Origin: an uncultured Wenzhouxiangella sp.
GTDB lineage: Bacteria > Pseudomonadota > Gammaproteobacteria > Xanthomonadales > Wenzhouxiangellaceae
Length of the DNA stretch: 64,000 nt
Reading direction: 5' to 3'
NCBI GenBank assembly: GCA_913057195.1
Contig: CAJXNL010000002.1
Location: forward strand, 108,307-172,306
Under the pieces are notes generated by a model. It saw only the letters and a program-made list of their open reading frames with translations. It did not search any database and was not told the origin of the DNA. A program made the translations under genes and the position numbers. Positions 46,112-54,106 of this stretch are shown piece after piece (the first letter of the stretch is position 1; the number at the start of each line of letters is the position of its first letter).

Positions 46112-48202
46112 TCAATCCAAGAGGTATCGCTCGAACCAAGCATTGAGCTCACCATAGAAATGTCGGCTGTTGGGCCCACTCATGATCCAATGGTCTTCAT
46201 CAGGATAGACCAGCAGCCGGCTTTCCACCTGTTGCCGCTGCAGTGCGGTCCAGTACTCCAAGGTGTTGGCCAATGGCACGCGCTGATCTTTCATTCCAAT
46301 CGTGACCAGGACGGGCGTGGACCAGTTTTCGGCGTAGTTGATTGGGTTCTGATCGGCCCAGACCTCGGGAATGGCCCAGTGCGGCCCACCCATCGTGGCC
46401 TCACGGTGATACACCGCATCGCTGGTTCCCCACTGCGTGATCAGATTCACCAAACCGGCATGAGAGACCAAACAGCGGTAGCGGTCGGTTGACGATTGCA
46501 TCCAGTTGGCCAAATGCCCGCCATAACTGGCCCCCGTCGCGCACTGACGGTCACCATCAATGAAGTCAAACCGTGCGATGGCTTCATCCATGGCCTCATT
46601 TATGTCATTGCCGGGGCCACGCAGAGGATCACCTTGAATAGACTGAGCAAAGGATTCTCCAAAGCCGGTGGACCCTCGATAATTGGTCAACACCAGCACA
46701 AAGTCTTCCCGCGCCAACAAGTGATAATTCCAACGGATAAAGAAGTAATCCCGCCACATTGAGTGCGGGCCCCCATGCATCAGCGCGATCACGGGGTACT
46801 GCCGGTCGGGATCAAAATTGGCCGGTTTCACCACCATGCTGTGAATGGGCATGCCTTCGCTGTTATCAAACCAAAAATGTTCGACCGGGGGCATATCCAG
46901 ATCGCTCATCGCTTCAGCAGTGAAGGCCGTCAAGGCCGTGTGCGCGCCGCTTTTATGGTCGATCGAGACCACCTCACCGGGCTGATGCGCAGCCTGCCAG
47001 TTGGCGATCAAACGAACCTCACCATCCGCCATGGCGCCTTGGAGTCCCGCATACATCCCACTGGTCATATCGAAACTTAACCGCGCCTGGCGCTCGGCAC
47101 GCAAATCCGCTTCAAAAAGCTTGAGATGACCCGCGTCTTGCCCCAAGGCATACACCTGCCCATTGCCGGGAAGCACAAACGCGCCGACCCGTCGGTTCTC
47201 AGGCATGCCAATGACATTCACGCGCTGGCGATCTGGCCAAGACCACACCACCAACCGAGACCCGTTGAAGACTTGCTCAGTTCTGGGGTGCTCTCTGGCC
47301 ACCAGATACTGACCGTCGGGCGTGAAAGCCTGCCCCGAGTAGCTGTCATCGCCTGCCAGATCGTCATCCCCAGTCAAACGCATGGGTTCACCCCCACTGG
47401 CGCTGACTTGCCACAAATCTTGATTGGTGAAATCAAAAGCGTAGCGGTGACGATTGTCTGAGGCTGAAAAAATCAAAGACTGGCCGTCAGGCGTCCAGAT
47501 GGGGTTTAACCGAGCGCCTGAGCTGGCCCGCGATCCCGCAAATCCGGGCTGATCAACCAACGAGGTGCCTGCCAACACATCCACGGCCTCACCACCCTGT
47601 ACTGGCAGCACGTAAAGTCTTGGCTTTTTGCTGTCAAGCCATCGGTTCCAATTGCGAATGGGAAATCCAGTGTACGTGCGGACATTCACGCCCTCCCCTT
47701 GCTCATTCTCATCGTTCGTATCGCTCACCTCTGGCTCAACGTAGGACACAAACGCCAGCCGTTCCCCGTCGGGCGAAAAAACAGGTTCAGATGCGCCATG
47801 AGGCCGGTCGGTCACTCGGCGCGCCTCGCCTCCGCGAGACAAAGACAACAGGTAGATCTGAGGCGCCTCGTCATCCCCCCGACGCGCCCTGAAAGCCAGC
47901 GTGGTGGAATCGGGCGACCAGGCAACCTGGGACTCCGAGCCAGCAGAGAATGTCAACTGTCGTGGCGGCGTATTCGATTGGAGATCCAGCAGGTAAAGAT
48001 CTGCGCTTTGCTCATCGCTCTCATAGGCCGGACGGCTGACACGAACCACCGCATGCTGCCCGTTTGGACTGATCACCGGCGCCCCAACCCGGGGCATCAA
48101 CCACACGTCGGCATGCGTGATCGGCCGCGCTTGTGCGGTCGATGCAACCAATACTGTCATTAAAAATAAAACATTTGCCCATAAACTCACTGCGCGTTTC
48201 AT
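46112..48202 (-). CDS. S9-family serine peptidase (acylaminoacyl/dipeptidyl peptidase type)
   Basis: A 696-residue exported peptidase. A signal peptide ends near STAQARPI (residue 26). A TolB-like beta-propeller follows (about 40-420) with repeated SPDG/SPDS motifs. The C-terminal alpha/beta-hydrolase domain carries MHGGPHSMW, the nucleophile in TGASYGGHLAN and the catalytic histidine in YPDEDHWI. Such enzymes remove dipeptides or acylated residues from short peptides in the periplasm. It is a monocistronic minus-strand gene divergent from yajQ. The M13 peptidase elsewhere in the window may share its peptide-scavenging role. Confidence 0.92.
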   Translation of the reverse strand: MKRAVSLWANVLFLMTVLVASTAQARPITHADVWLMPRVGAPVISPNGQHAVVRVSRPAYESDEQSADLYLLDLQSNTPPRQLTFSAGSESQVAWSPDSTTLAFRARRGDDEAPQIYLLSLSRGGEARRVTDRPHGASEPVFSPDGERLAFVSYVEPEVSDTNDENEQGEGVNVRTYTGFPIRNWNRWLDSKKPRLYVLPVQGGEAVDVLAGTSLVDQPGFAGSRASSGARLNPIWTPDGQSLIFSASDNRHRYAFDFTNQDLWQVSASGGEPMRLTGDDDLAGDDSYSGQAFTPDGQYLVAREHPRTEQVFNGSRLVVWSWPDRQRVNVIGMPENRRVGAFVLPGNGQVYALGQDAGHLKLFEADLRAERQARLSFDMTSGMYAGLQGAMADGEVRLIANWQAAHQPGEVVSIDHKSGAHTALTAFTAEAMSDLDMPPVEHFWFDNSEGMPIHSMVVKPANFDPDRQYPVIALMHGGPHSMWRDYFFIRWNYHLLAREDFVLVLTNYRGSTGFGESFAQSIQGDPLRGPGNDINEAMDEAIARFDFIDGDRQCATGASYGGHLANWMQSSTDRYRCLVSHAGLVNLITQWGTSDAVYHREATMGGPHWAIPEVWADQNPINYAENWSTPVLVTIGMKDQRVPLANTLEYWTALQRQQVESRLLVYPDEDHWIMSGPNSRHFYGELNAWFERYLLD

Positions 48203-48316
48203 GTGTCTTGTCTCCGTCGCCCGTTGTCAATTCGTGTCAATCGATGTAGACATCATGTCACATCTTGCATACCCTAGACCAGAGGTTGATTTCTCAACTA
48301 AGGGGGTAATACGGCC

Positions 48317-48799
48317 ATGGCCAGCTTCGATATATTCTGTGAGCCGCACATGGGCTGCGTGAAAGCCGCAGTCGATCATGTCATCGGCATCATTCCCAAC
48401 CGGTACGATTGGCAAGGCACTTCAGCGGCCTATTCGCTGAAGGCCAACTCCATCGAAATGACCGCAAGCTCCTACCTTCAACTCGACCAAATGCTCCAAG
48501 AGTTGTGCTGGGCATTGCGTCGTGAGTTGGTCAGCTTGGCATTTATTTCGGTGGGGAAACCAAAAAAAGTCAACGGAGACTACACCGTTCGCCTGGGGAT
48601 AGAGCGCGGGCTGACCAAGGCGTGGGGTCGATATTTAATCGACCTGATTGACAGCATGCCAATTGAGGCCAAATGCACCTATCAAAATGAGGAGGTGCGG
48701 GTTCAAACGGACAATTTAGAGGACGCCCAGCGTCTCATCGGACAGCTCAGGATGCAGCCTTTTGATATTCCGATTCACTACCGAAACCTTCAAGAGTGA
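48317..48799 (+). CDS. YajQ-family protein, divergent
   Basis: A 160-residue protein with the YajQ start ASFDIFCEPHMGCVKAAVDHV and end PFDIPIHYRNLQE. Normal YajQ proteins have a strongly conserved IVK.[22 protein letters not shown]-like block. Here the equivalent is LIDLIDSMPIEAKCTYQNEEVRV, so most of its lysines are gone. Characterised YajQ proteins bind nucleotides, cyclic di-GMP in Xanthomonas. Whether this relative binds the same ligand is doubtful. AAGGGGG precedes the ATG at a suitable distance. It converges on nrdJb with a 34-base gap. Confidence 0.75.
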   Translation: MASFDIFCEPHMGCVKAAVDHVIGIIPNRYDWQGTSAAYSLKANSIEMTASSYLQLDQMLQELCWALRRELVSLAFISVGKPKKVNGDYTVRLGIERGLTKAWGRYLIDLIDSMPIEAKCTYQNEEVRVQTDNLEDAQRLIGQLRMQPFDIPIHYRNLQE

Positions 48800-48833
48800 G
48801 CGGCTGCAGGCCGACGGCCACCCGATCACGCCA

Positions 48834-49610
48834 CTAGCCGCATTTTGAATAGCCGCAGGCCAGGCATGTTTGGCAACCGTCCAACAGCACCATCGCTTTG
48901 GTGTTGCACTTATGACACAAGGTGGCGCTTGCGGGGAAAGCATCGGCTGATGAACCAGTGGATGGGCCTACACCCGCGGCTGGATCATGGGCTGTTTTTT
49001 TTTCAGCCGCCTCGCTCTCAGCCACCGCGCGTTCTCTGGCCTCCACCTCGGCGCGTTTTTGCTCCAACATCAGAAGCTGCTGCTCACTGAGTTCATCGGG
49101 CTCGAGTAATCCAATGCGCCGCAGGTGATGTTCAACCACGGCCCCGATGTCCGCCACAATGGAGGGAACGAACCGGCCGCCGGGCTTAAAATAGCCGCCC
49201 TTGGGATCGAACACGGCCTGGAGCTCCTCAGACAAGAAGGTCACATCGCCGCCTTTTCGAAACACCGCCGACATCACACGCGTCAGCGCCACGATCCACT
49301 GAAAGTGGTCCATGTTTTTTGAATTGATGAAAATCTCGAAAGGCCGACGCTGTTCGTGTTCCGTGCCCGCGTTCAGCACAATGTCGTTGATCGTCACGTA
49401 AAGCGCATGGTCATCTAAGGGCGTTCTGATTTTATAGGTGGCCCCTTCCAGGCACTCCATCCCCTCGGGACGCTCCAGCTTCTCATGCATCCGAATGATT
49501 TCGGCTTTTTGCGGCGATGCCTCGGTCGAAGCCGGTACCGCCGCCGCATCGGCGCTTTTTTCTTCACCCACCTGGTAATTGATGATTTTTTTATCGATTT
49601 TAATGGCCAT
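48834..49610 (-). CDS. nrdJb: Class II ribonucleotide reductase, NrdJb part
   Basis: A 258-residue protein encoding the C-terminal part of a split B12-dependent ribonucleotide reductase. The N-terminal half matches the end of long NrdJ proteins (KLERPEGMECLEGATYKI, INDIVLNAG, FEIFINSKNMDHFQWIVALTRVMSAVFRKGGD). The tail after a charged helix carries CHKCNTKAMVLLDGCQTCLACGYSKCG, the zinc-ribbon-like cysteine cluster that reduces the active site. The split into NrdJa and NrdJb is as in Pseudomonas aeruginosa. It is 20 bases downstream of nrdJa. Confidence 0.9.
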   Translation of the reverse strand: MAIKIDKKIINYQVGEEKSADAAAVPASTEASPQKAEIIRMHEKLERPEGMECLEGATYKIRTPLDDHALYVTINDIVLNAGTEHEQRRPFEIFINSKNMDHFQWIVALTRVMSAVFRKGGDVTFLSEELQAVFDPKGGYFKPGGRFVPSIVADIGAVVEHHLRRIGLLEPDELSEQQLLMLEQKRAEVEARERAVAESEAAEKKTAHDPAAGVGPSTGSSADAFPASATLCHKCNTKAMVLLDGCQTCLACGYSKCG

Positions 49611-49630
49611 GCCGCGTTCTCCAGAATCTC

Positions 49631-51775
49631 TTAAAACTTACCGTAGTACCCTTCTTTCAAGGCATCAAACAGGTTGGCTGCGGTGTGCACCTCGCCGTCA
49701 TACTCGACCTCCTCATGCCCTTTCAGCTCGACCGTTGACCCATCCTCAAGCTCAAATCGGTAAGTCGTCGACTCCAGGTCTTTATCGGTGACCAGCACCC
49801 CTTGAAAAGCCTCTGGATTGAATCTAAACGTTGTGCAGCCTTTTAAGCCCTGTTCCCAGGCAAACATGTAAATGTCTTTGAAATCTTCATATGGATAGTC
49901 TGTGGGAACGTTGGCCGTTTTCGAGATGGATGAGTCAATCCACTTTTGAGCCGCCGCCTGCACAGACACGTGCTCTTTTGGGGTGATGCTCTCTGCGGTC
50001 ATGAAGTAGTCAGGCAGCTGCTCGTCTTCCTCATCCGAATACGGCATGGCCTTGGGATTGACAAGGGTGCGATACGCCAGCAGCTCGTAAGAAAACACGC
50101 TGACTTTTTCTTTGGATTTACGGCCCTCACGAATCACATTGCGGTTGTAGTGATGCGCAAAACTTGGCTCAATGCCGTTTGAGGCATTGTTGGCCAGTGA
50201 CAGGGAAATGGTCCCAGTCGGCGCAATGGAGGTGTGGTGTGAAAAGCGTGCGCCAACCTCTGCCAAACGACTCACCAACTCAGGCGCCACCTCGGCCACT
50301 TTTTGCATATACCGACTGTAGCGCGCATGCAACACCTTCCCGCTGACCTGATCGCCGACCTTGTACCCATCGGCTTTCATCTCAGGGCGCTGACGGAGCA
50401 TCACCGCCGTCACCTCAAACTCGTCATTCATAATGGGGGCTGGTCCCTTCTCTTCAGCCAGCTCCAACGCCGCCTCCCAGCCCGTGACCGCCATTTCTTT
50501 TGCCACACGCTCGGTGAACGCTAAAGAATCTGGCTGCCCGTAGCGCATACCCATCATGGTCATGGCAGACCCCAATCCCAAAAAGCCCATGCCGTGGCGG
50601 CGTTTATATTCAATTTCATCGCGCTGGCGCCCAAGAGGCAAACCATTAACTTCCACCACGTTATCCAGCATTCGGGTAAAAATCTTGACCGTTTTTTGGT
50701 ACTCAGGCCAATTGAACGTCGCATTTTCGGTGAACGGATTGTCCACAAACCGTGTCAGGTTCACCGACCCCAACAGGCACGCGCCATACGGCGGCAGTGG
50801 CTGCTCGCCACACGGATTTGTCGCGCGGATGTTTTCACACCACCAGTTGTTGTTTTGCTCATTAATGCGGTCAACGAGCACAAAGCCTGGCTCAGCAAAG
50901 TCATACGTCGAGGTCATGATCATGTTCCACAGCCGTTTGGCCGGGACTTTAGAATAAATTTTGCACGCGACCAAACCCTCATCATTGCTGACATAGCCCT
51001 GTGATGTGGGCCACTCCCGCCAAATCACCTGCTCGGGATCGTTGATGTCAACGTCTTTGGCCTCTTTTTCCAAAACAGGAAAAACCAAAGGCCAGTCGGC
51101 GTCGTCTTGAACCGCCTGGACAAAGTCGTCGGTGATCAACAACGAGCAGTTGAATTGGCGAAGCACGCCATCTTCGCGCTTGGCACGAATGAACTCCATG
51201 ACATCGGGGTGCGACACATCAAAAGTCGCCATCTGTGCGCCCCGGCGACCTCCCGCTGAAGACACTGTGAAACACATCCGGTCATAGATGTCCATAAAAG
51301 ACAGCGGGCCTGAAGTGTACGCGCCCGCGCCGGAGACATACGCGCCTTTCGGCCTCAGCGTCGAGAACTCATACCCAATGCCACATCCCGCTTTGAGGGT
51401 TAAGCCCGCTTCGTGAACCTTGTCCAAAATGTCATTCATGGAATCTTCGATGGTGCCCGAGACGGTGCAGTTGATCGTTGAGGTGGCTGGCTTGTGCGCC
51501 TGAGCGCCCGCATTTGAGGTGATCCGCCCAGCGGGTATCGCGCCGCGTCTCAGCGCCCACAAAAATTCGTTATACCAGCGCTCTTTGAGCGCTTCAGTGG
51601 CCTCAACATCGGCCAAAGCCCGAGCCACGCGTTGATAAGTCGCATCGATGTCCTCATCAATGACTTCGGCGGTCTTGGACTTCAGACGGTACTTTTTGTC
51701 CCAAATGTCCAATGACGCTTCTTGGAAGTCGATCTCTGGGAGCGCTGCTGACAAGGCCTCTGCTGAAACACTCAT
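49631..51775 (-). CDS. nrdJa: Adenosylcobalamin-dependent ribonucleotide reductase, NrdJa
   Basis: A 714-residue catalytic subunit that makes deoxyribonucleotides with or without oxygen, given vitamin B12. Active-site features include STINCTVSGT (substrate cysteine region), GCGIGYEFSTLRPKGAYVSGAG, the SSAGGRRGAQMATFDVSHPD loop, NPCGEQPLPPYGACLLGSVNL with the radical-site cysteine, and SIAPTGTISL. The remaining C-terminal reductant domain is encoded by nrdJb. Upstream lie two NrdR boxes and two DnaA boxes, but no cobalamin riboswitch is apparent in the 179-base gap. No B12 synthesis genes are in the window. Confidence 0.96.
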   Translation of the reverse strand: MSVSAEALSAALPEIDFQEASLDIWDKKYRLKSKTAEVIDEDIDATYQRVARALADVEATEALKERWYNEFLWALRRGAIPAGRITSNAGAQAHKPATSTINCTVSGTIEDSMNDILDKVHEAGLTLKAGCGIGYEFSTLRPKGAYVSGAGAYTSGPLSFMDIYDRMCFTVSSAGGRRGAQMATFDVSHPDVMEFIRAKREDGVLRQFNCSLLITDDFVQAVQDDADWPLVFPVLEKEAKDVDINDPEQVIWREWPTSQGYVSNDEGLVACKIYSKVPAKRLWNMIMTSTYDFAEPGFVLVDRINEQNNNWWCENIRATNPCGEQPLPPYGACLLGSVNLTRFVDNPFTENATFNWPEYQKTVKIFTRMLDNVVEVNGLPLGRQRDEIEYKRRHGMGFLGLGSAMTMMGMRYGQPDSLAFTERVAKEMAVTGWEAALELAEEKGPAPIMNDEFEVTAVMLRQRPEMKADGYKVGDQVSGKVLHARYSRYMQKVAEVAPELVSRLAEVGARFSHHTSIAPTGTISLSLANNASNGIEPSFAHHYNRNVIREGRKSKEKVSVFSYELLAYRTLVNPKAMPYSDEEDEQLPDYFMTAESITPKEHVSVQAAAQKWIDSSISKTANVPTDYPYEDFKDIYMFAWEQGLKGCTTFRFNPEAFQGVLVTDKDLESTTYRFELEDGSTVELKGHEEVEYDGEVHTAANLFDALKEGYYGKF

Positions 51776-51810
51776 GCCCTAACCTCTTGATTATGCTGTT
51801 GCGACAATGG

Positions 51811-51842
51811 TTATCCACAGGTTATGCATGCGCTCATCCACA
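51811..51842 (+). promoter_or_regulatory. DnaA boxes upstream of nrdJa
   Basis: A perfect TTATCCACA (51811-51819) and a one-mismatch copy TCATCCACA (51834-51842) lie in the same direction, 23 bases apart. DnaA controls the E. coli nrdAB operon, so a similar link of dNTP supply to replication is plausible here. The second box overlaps the first NrdR box. The gap is too small and lacks AT-rich DUE features for an origin. Confidence 0.6.
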
Positions 51843-51884
51843 ACCTGTTGTGTATATCTTCCTGGGGCAACACAATATCTTGTG
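51839..51884 (-). promoter_or_regulatory. Paired NrdR boxes in the nrdJa promoter
   Basis: Two palindromes fit the NrdR consensus CACWATATWTWGTG: CACAACCTGTTGTG (51839-51852) and CACAATATCTTGTG (51871-51884). Their spacing is 32 bases start to start, the three-turn spacing expected for paired NrdR boxes. On the minus strand TATACA abuts the first box and could be the -10. Repression by NrdR-dATP/ATP is the natural inference. Confidence 0.8.
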
Positions 51885-51954
51885 CTACGCACCTACTCTA
51901 CTGACAACGATGTGAAGAATCAAGTCGGGCGACTCAATTAGGAATGAAATAGTG

Positions 51955-52962
51955 TTATTCGGGTTTTTGAGCGCGATCAAGCAGGACCTCAACGCCTTTG
52001 GCTGGGCGCCAGCCTCGGTGCACAATCCCGTGGACTTGTTCGGTGATCGGCATGTCGACTCCGCAGCGATCGGCCAGGCGCATGGCCTCTTGGGCGGTGT
52101 TCACGCCTTCAACCACCTGCCCGATCTCGGCAAGCGCTTCGTCCACGCCCTGCCCGCCACCCACCATCAGCCCAAAGCGCCGATTCCTGGACAGATCGCC
52201 GGTGCAGGTGAGCACCAAATCCCCCACCCCTGCCAGCCCAATTAGGGTCTTGGTCTGCGCGCCCAGCGCTTCACCCAAGCGGATCATTTCAGCCAAACCG
52301 CGGGTGATCAATGCCGCTCGGGTGTTCAAACCCAACCCCAACCCATCCGCCAGCCCGCACGCCACGGCGATGACATTTTTGAGCGCGCCACCCAATTCCG
52401 CACCAATTAAATCGTCGGTGTAGTACGCCCTGAAAGCCTCGCCATGCAGCCGGCTGGCCCACAGCGCACCAAACGTGGCATCGCTGGCGGCCACCGTCAC
52501 CGCAGTGGGCAAACCGCGCGCCACTTCATGGGCAAATGACGGCCCACTGATCAACGCCATGGGCCGCTGATCGCCCCCCATGGACTGAGCCACCTCGTGC
52601 AAAAACCGCCCCGTTTCAGGTTCAAAGCCTTTACACGCCCACGCCAGGCCCGCCTCGGGCCGAAGCAGGGGCAACAGCTGGGTCAGGGTCGGGCCAAAGG
52701 CATGGCTGGGCGTGGCCAGCAGCACATCCGCCGCCGAGTCCACCGCGATGGCCATATCCGCGGTGACCATGATCTGATCAGGCAGCTTGACATCGGGCAA
52801 ATAGCGGGCGTTGACGCGATCACGCTGAATCGTCTCGGCATGCTCAACAGAGCGCACCCACAGGTGCACCGAGTGACCCAGCCGGGCCAGCTGCAAGGCC
52901 AGCGCTGTCCCCCACGCACCGCCCCCAAGCACCGCCAGCGGCGAATCACTCATCTGCGGCAT
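51955..52962 (-). CDS. gpsA: Glycerol-3-phosphate dehydrogenase [NAD(P)+]
   Basis: A 335-residue soluble dehydrogenase making sn-glycerol 3-phosphate for phospholipids. The dinucleotide-binding start is LAVLGGGAWGTALALQLA. The middle has ISGPSFAHEVARGLPTAV, and the C-terminal domain GAELGGALKNVIAVACGLADGLGLG with the catalytic lysine, then GLAGVGDLVLTCTGDLSRNR. Its start overlaps the secB stop by one base (TAATG). The secB-gpsA pairing is classic. The stop is followed by the nrdJa promoter region. Confidence 0.97.
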   Translation of the reverse strand: MPQMSDSPLAVLGGGAWGTALALQLARLGHSVHLWVRSVEHAETIQRDRVNARYLPDVKLPDQIMVTADMAIAVDSAADVLLATPSHAFGPTLTQLLPLLRPEAGLAWACKGFEPETGRFLHEVAQSMGGDQRPMALISGPSFAHEVARGLPTAVTVAASDATFGALWASRLHGEAFRAYYTDDLIGAELGGALKNVIAVACGLADGLGLGLNTRAALITRGLAEMIRLGEALGAQTKTLIGLAGVGDLVLTCTGDLSRNRRFGLMVGGGQGVDEALAEIGQVVEGVNTAQEAMRLADRCGVDMPITEQVHGIVHRGWRPAKGVEVLLDRAQKPE

Positions 52963-53465
52963 TACTGGGTGGGGGCGTCGCTTTGTTCTGCCTTCGCTTG
53001 CGATTCAGCCAACCGCTGGCGAAAGACCGTCTCAAAATTGATCGGCTGCATGGGCGGCATCATGAACCCGCCGGCATTGACCAAATCGGCGATTTTGGCG
53101 CGGTTGTACGGGTAGAGAACGTTCGGACAAAGCACATTGATGGCATAGGGCATCTGCTCATCGGTGAAGCCCTGGAACTGGAATAATCCGCCGTACTGTA
53201 CTTCAGACACGAAGACCGTTTTTTCGCCATCTTTCGCCGTGACGGTCACGGTCAAGATGACCTCCCAGCGGCCATCGCCCATGTCAGTGGTGCGCTGAGC
53301 CAAGTTCAAATTGACATCAGGCTGCCCCGTGGCTTGGTCAAGTTCATGCGGCGATTTGGCTTCAAACGAGGCGTCTTTTAGATAAATGTGCTGCAGCGCC
53401 ATGTGAGGCGCGGCTTCGGCGCCGTTGGCCGCACCTTGTGCGGCGTTGTCTTTTTCTTCAGTCAT
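52962..53465 (-). CDS. secB: Protein-export chaperone SecB
   Basis: A 167-residue tetrameric chaperone that keeps precursor proteins unfolded and delivers them to SecA. The core has ALQHIYLKDASFEAKSPHEL, then FQFQGFTDEQMPYAINVLCPNVLYPYNRAKIADLVNAGGFMMPPMQPINF. The first 20 residues are charged and variable. It lies 33 bases after the rhodanese gene; the glutaredoxin gene (grxC) that usually sits between them is missing. Confidence 0.96.
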   Translation of the reverse strand: MTEEKDNAAQGAANGAEAAPHMALQHIYLKDASFEAKSPHELDQATGQPDVNLNLAQRTTDMGDGRWEVILTVTVTAKDGEKTVFVSEVQYGGLFQFQGFTDEQMPYAINVLCPNVLYPYNRAKIADLVNAGGFMMPPMQPINFETVFRQRLAESQAKAEQSDAPTQ

Positions 53466-53498
53466 TTCTAAGAACTTCCGTCTAGGTGATTGATTTAA

Positions 53499-53978
53499 TT
53501 AATTATCGTCTTTCTTTTTGCCGCCCTTTTTATCGGCTTTTTTGGGTTTTGACTTGCCTTGCGACACCGGCTGCTTGTCGCTCTCCCACTGCGCCAGCCC
53601 ACCGCTGAGCATCTTGACGTCCTCAAAGCCCAGCTTAACGAGCTTGTTGGCCATTTGGGCGGAGACCTGCCCGCTTCGACAATAGACCAGCACCGGGCGA
53701 TTCAACTCCTTGGTTAACGCTTGGCTGCCGCTGGTCAATTTCGATGGCGGCAGATGAACAGCACCGGCAATGTGACTTTTCTGGAAATCGGTGCTGTTTG
53801 AGACATCCACAATCAGTGGATCTTGTTGATTAATAAAACGCACTGCACCCAAGGTATCGACCTCTTGCCACTTCCGCGTCAACCGCGAAACCTCCCAAGC
53901 GATCCAGGCCACGAGCACGACCACAAATAAACCGCTCAACAGCAGATTGTCGGCCAGAAATTCAAACCACTGATTCAT
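53499..53978 (-). CDS. Membrane-anchored rhodanese-like protein (YibN type)
   Basis: A 159-residue protein with an N-terminal transmembrane helix (LLLSGLFVVVLVAWIAWEVS, residues 12-31). A single rhodanese domain follows with the active cysteine in LVYCRSGQVSAQMANKL (about residue 100). The C-terminal tail is lysine-rich (KPKKADKKGGKKKDD). It corresponds to YibN of E. coli, encoded next to secB-gpsA. The sulfur acceptor is unknown; an effect on SecYEG-linked membrane protein biogenesis has been discussed for YibN. It is divergent from gpmI. Confidence 0.87.
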   Translation of the reverse strand: MNQWFEFLADNLLLSGLFVVVLVAWIAWEVSRLTRKWQEVDTLGAVRFINQQDPLIVDVSNSTDFQKSHIAGAVHLPPSKLTSGSQALTKELNRPVLVYCRSGQVSAQMANKLVKLGFEDVKMLSGGLAQWESDKQPVSQGKSKPKKADKKGGKKKDDN

Positions 53979-54106
53979 TGCTTCGGCCTCGATGCCTCCA
54001 AGTCAATCCGGCCATTATCGTTCATCTCAAACCCTGATGCCAGCACATCGAACACCTGAGAGTGTCTGTGGGATAATGAGGCGCATGTCGATCAAGGACT
54101 GAGTGT

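Noticed and set aside
51805-51850. Possible replication origin because of DnaA boxes
   Set aside because: There are only two boxes, no AT-rich unwinding region and no dnaA/dnaN or gidA neighbours. A promoter-control role fits better.
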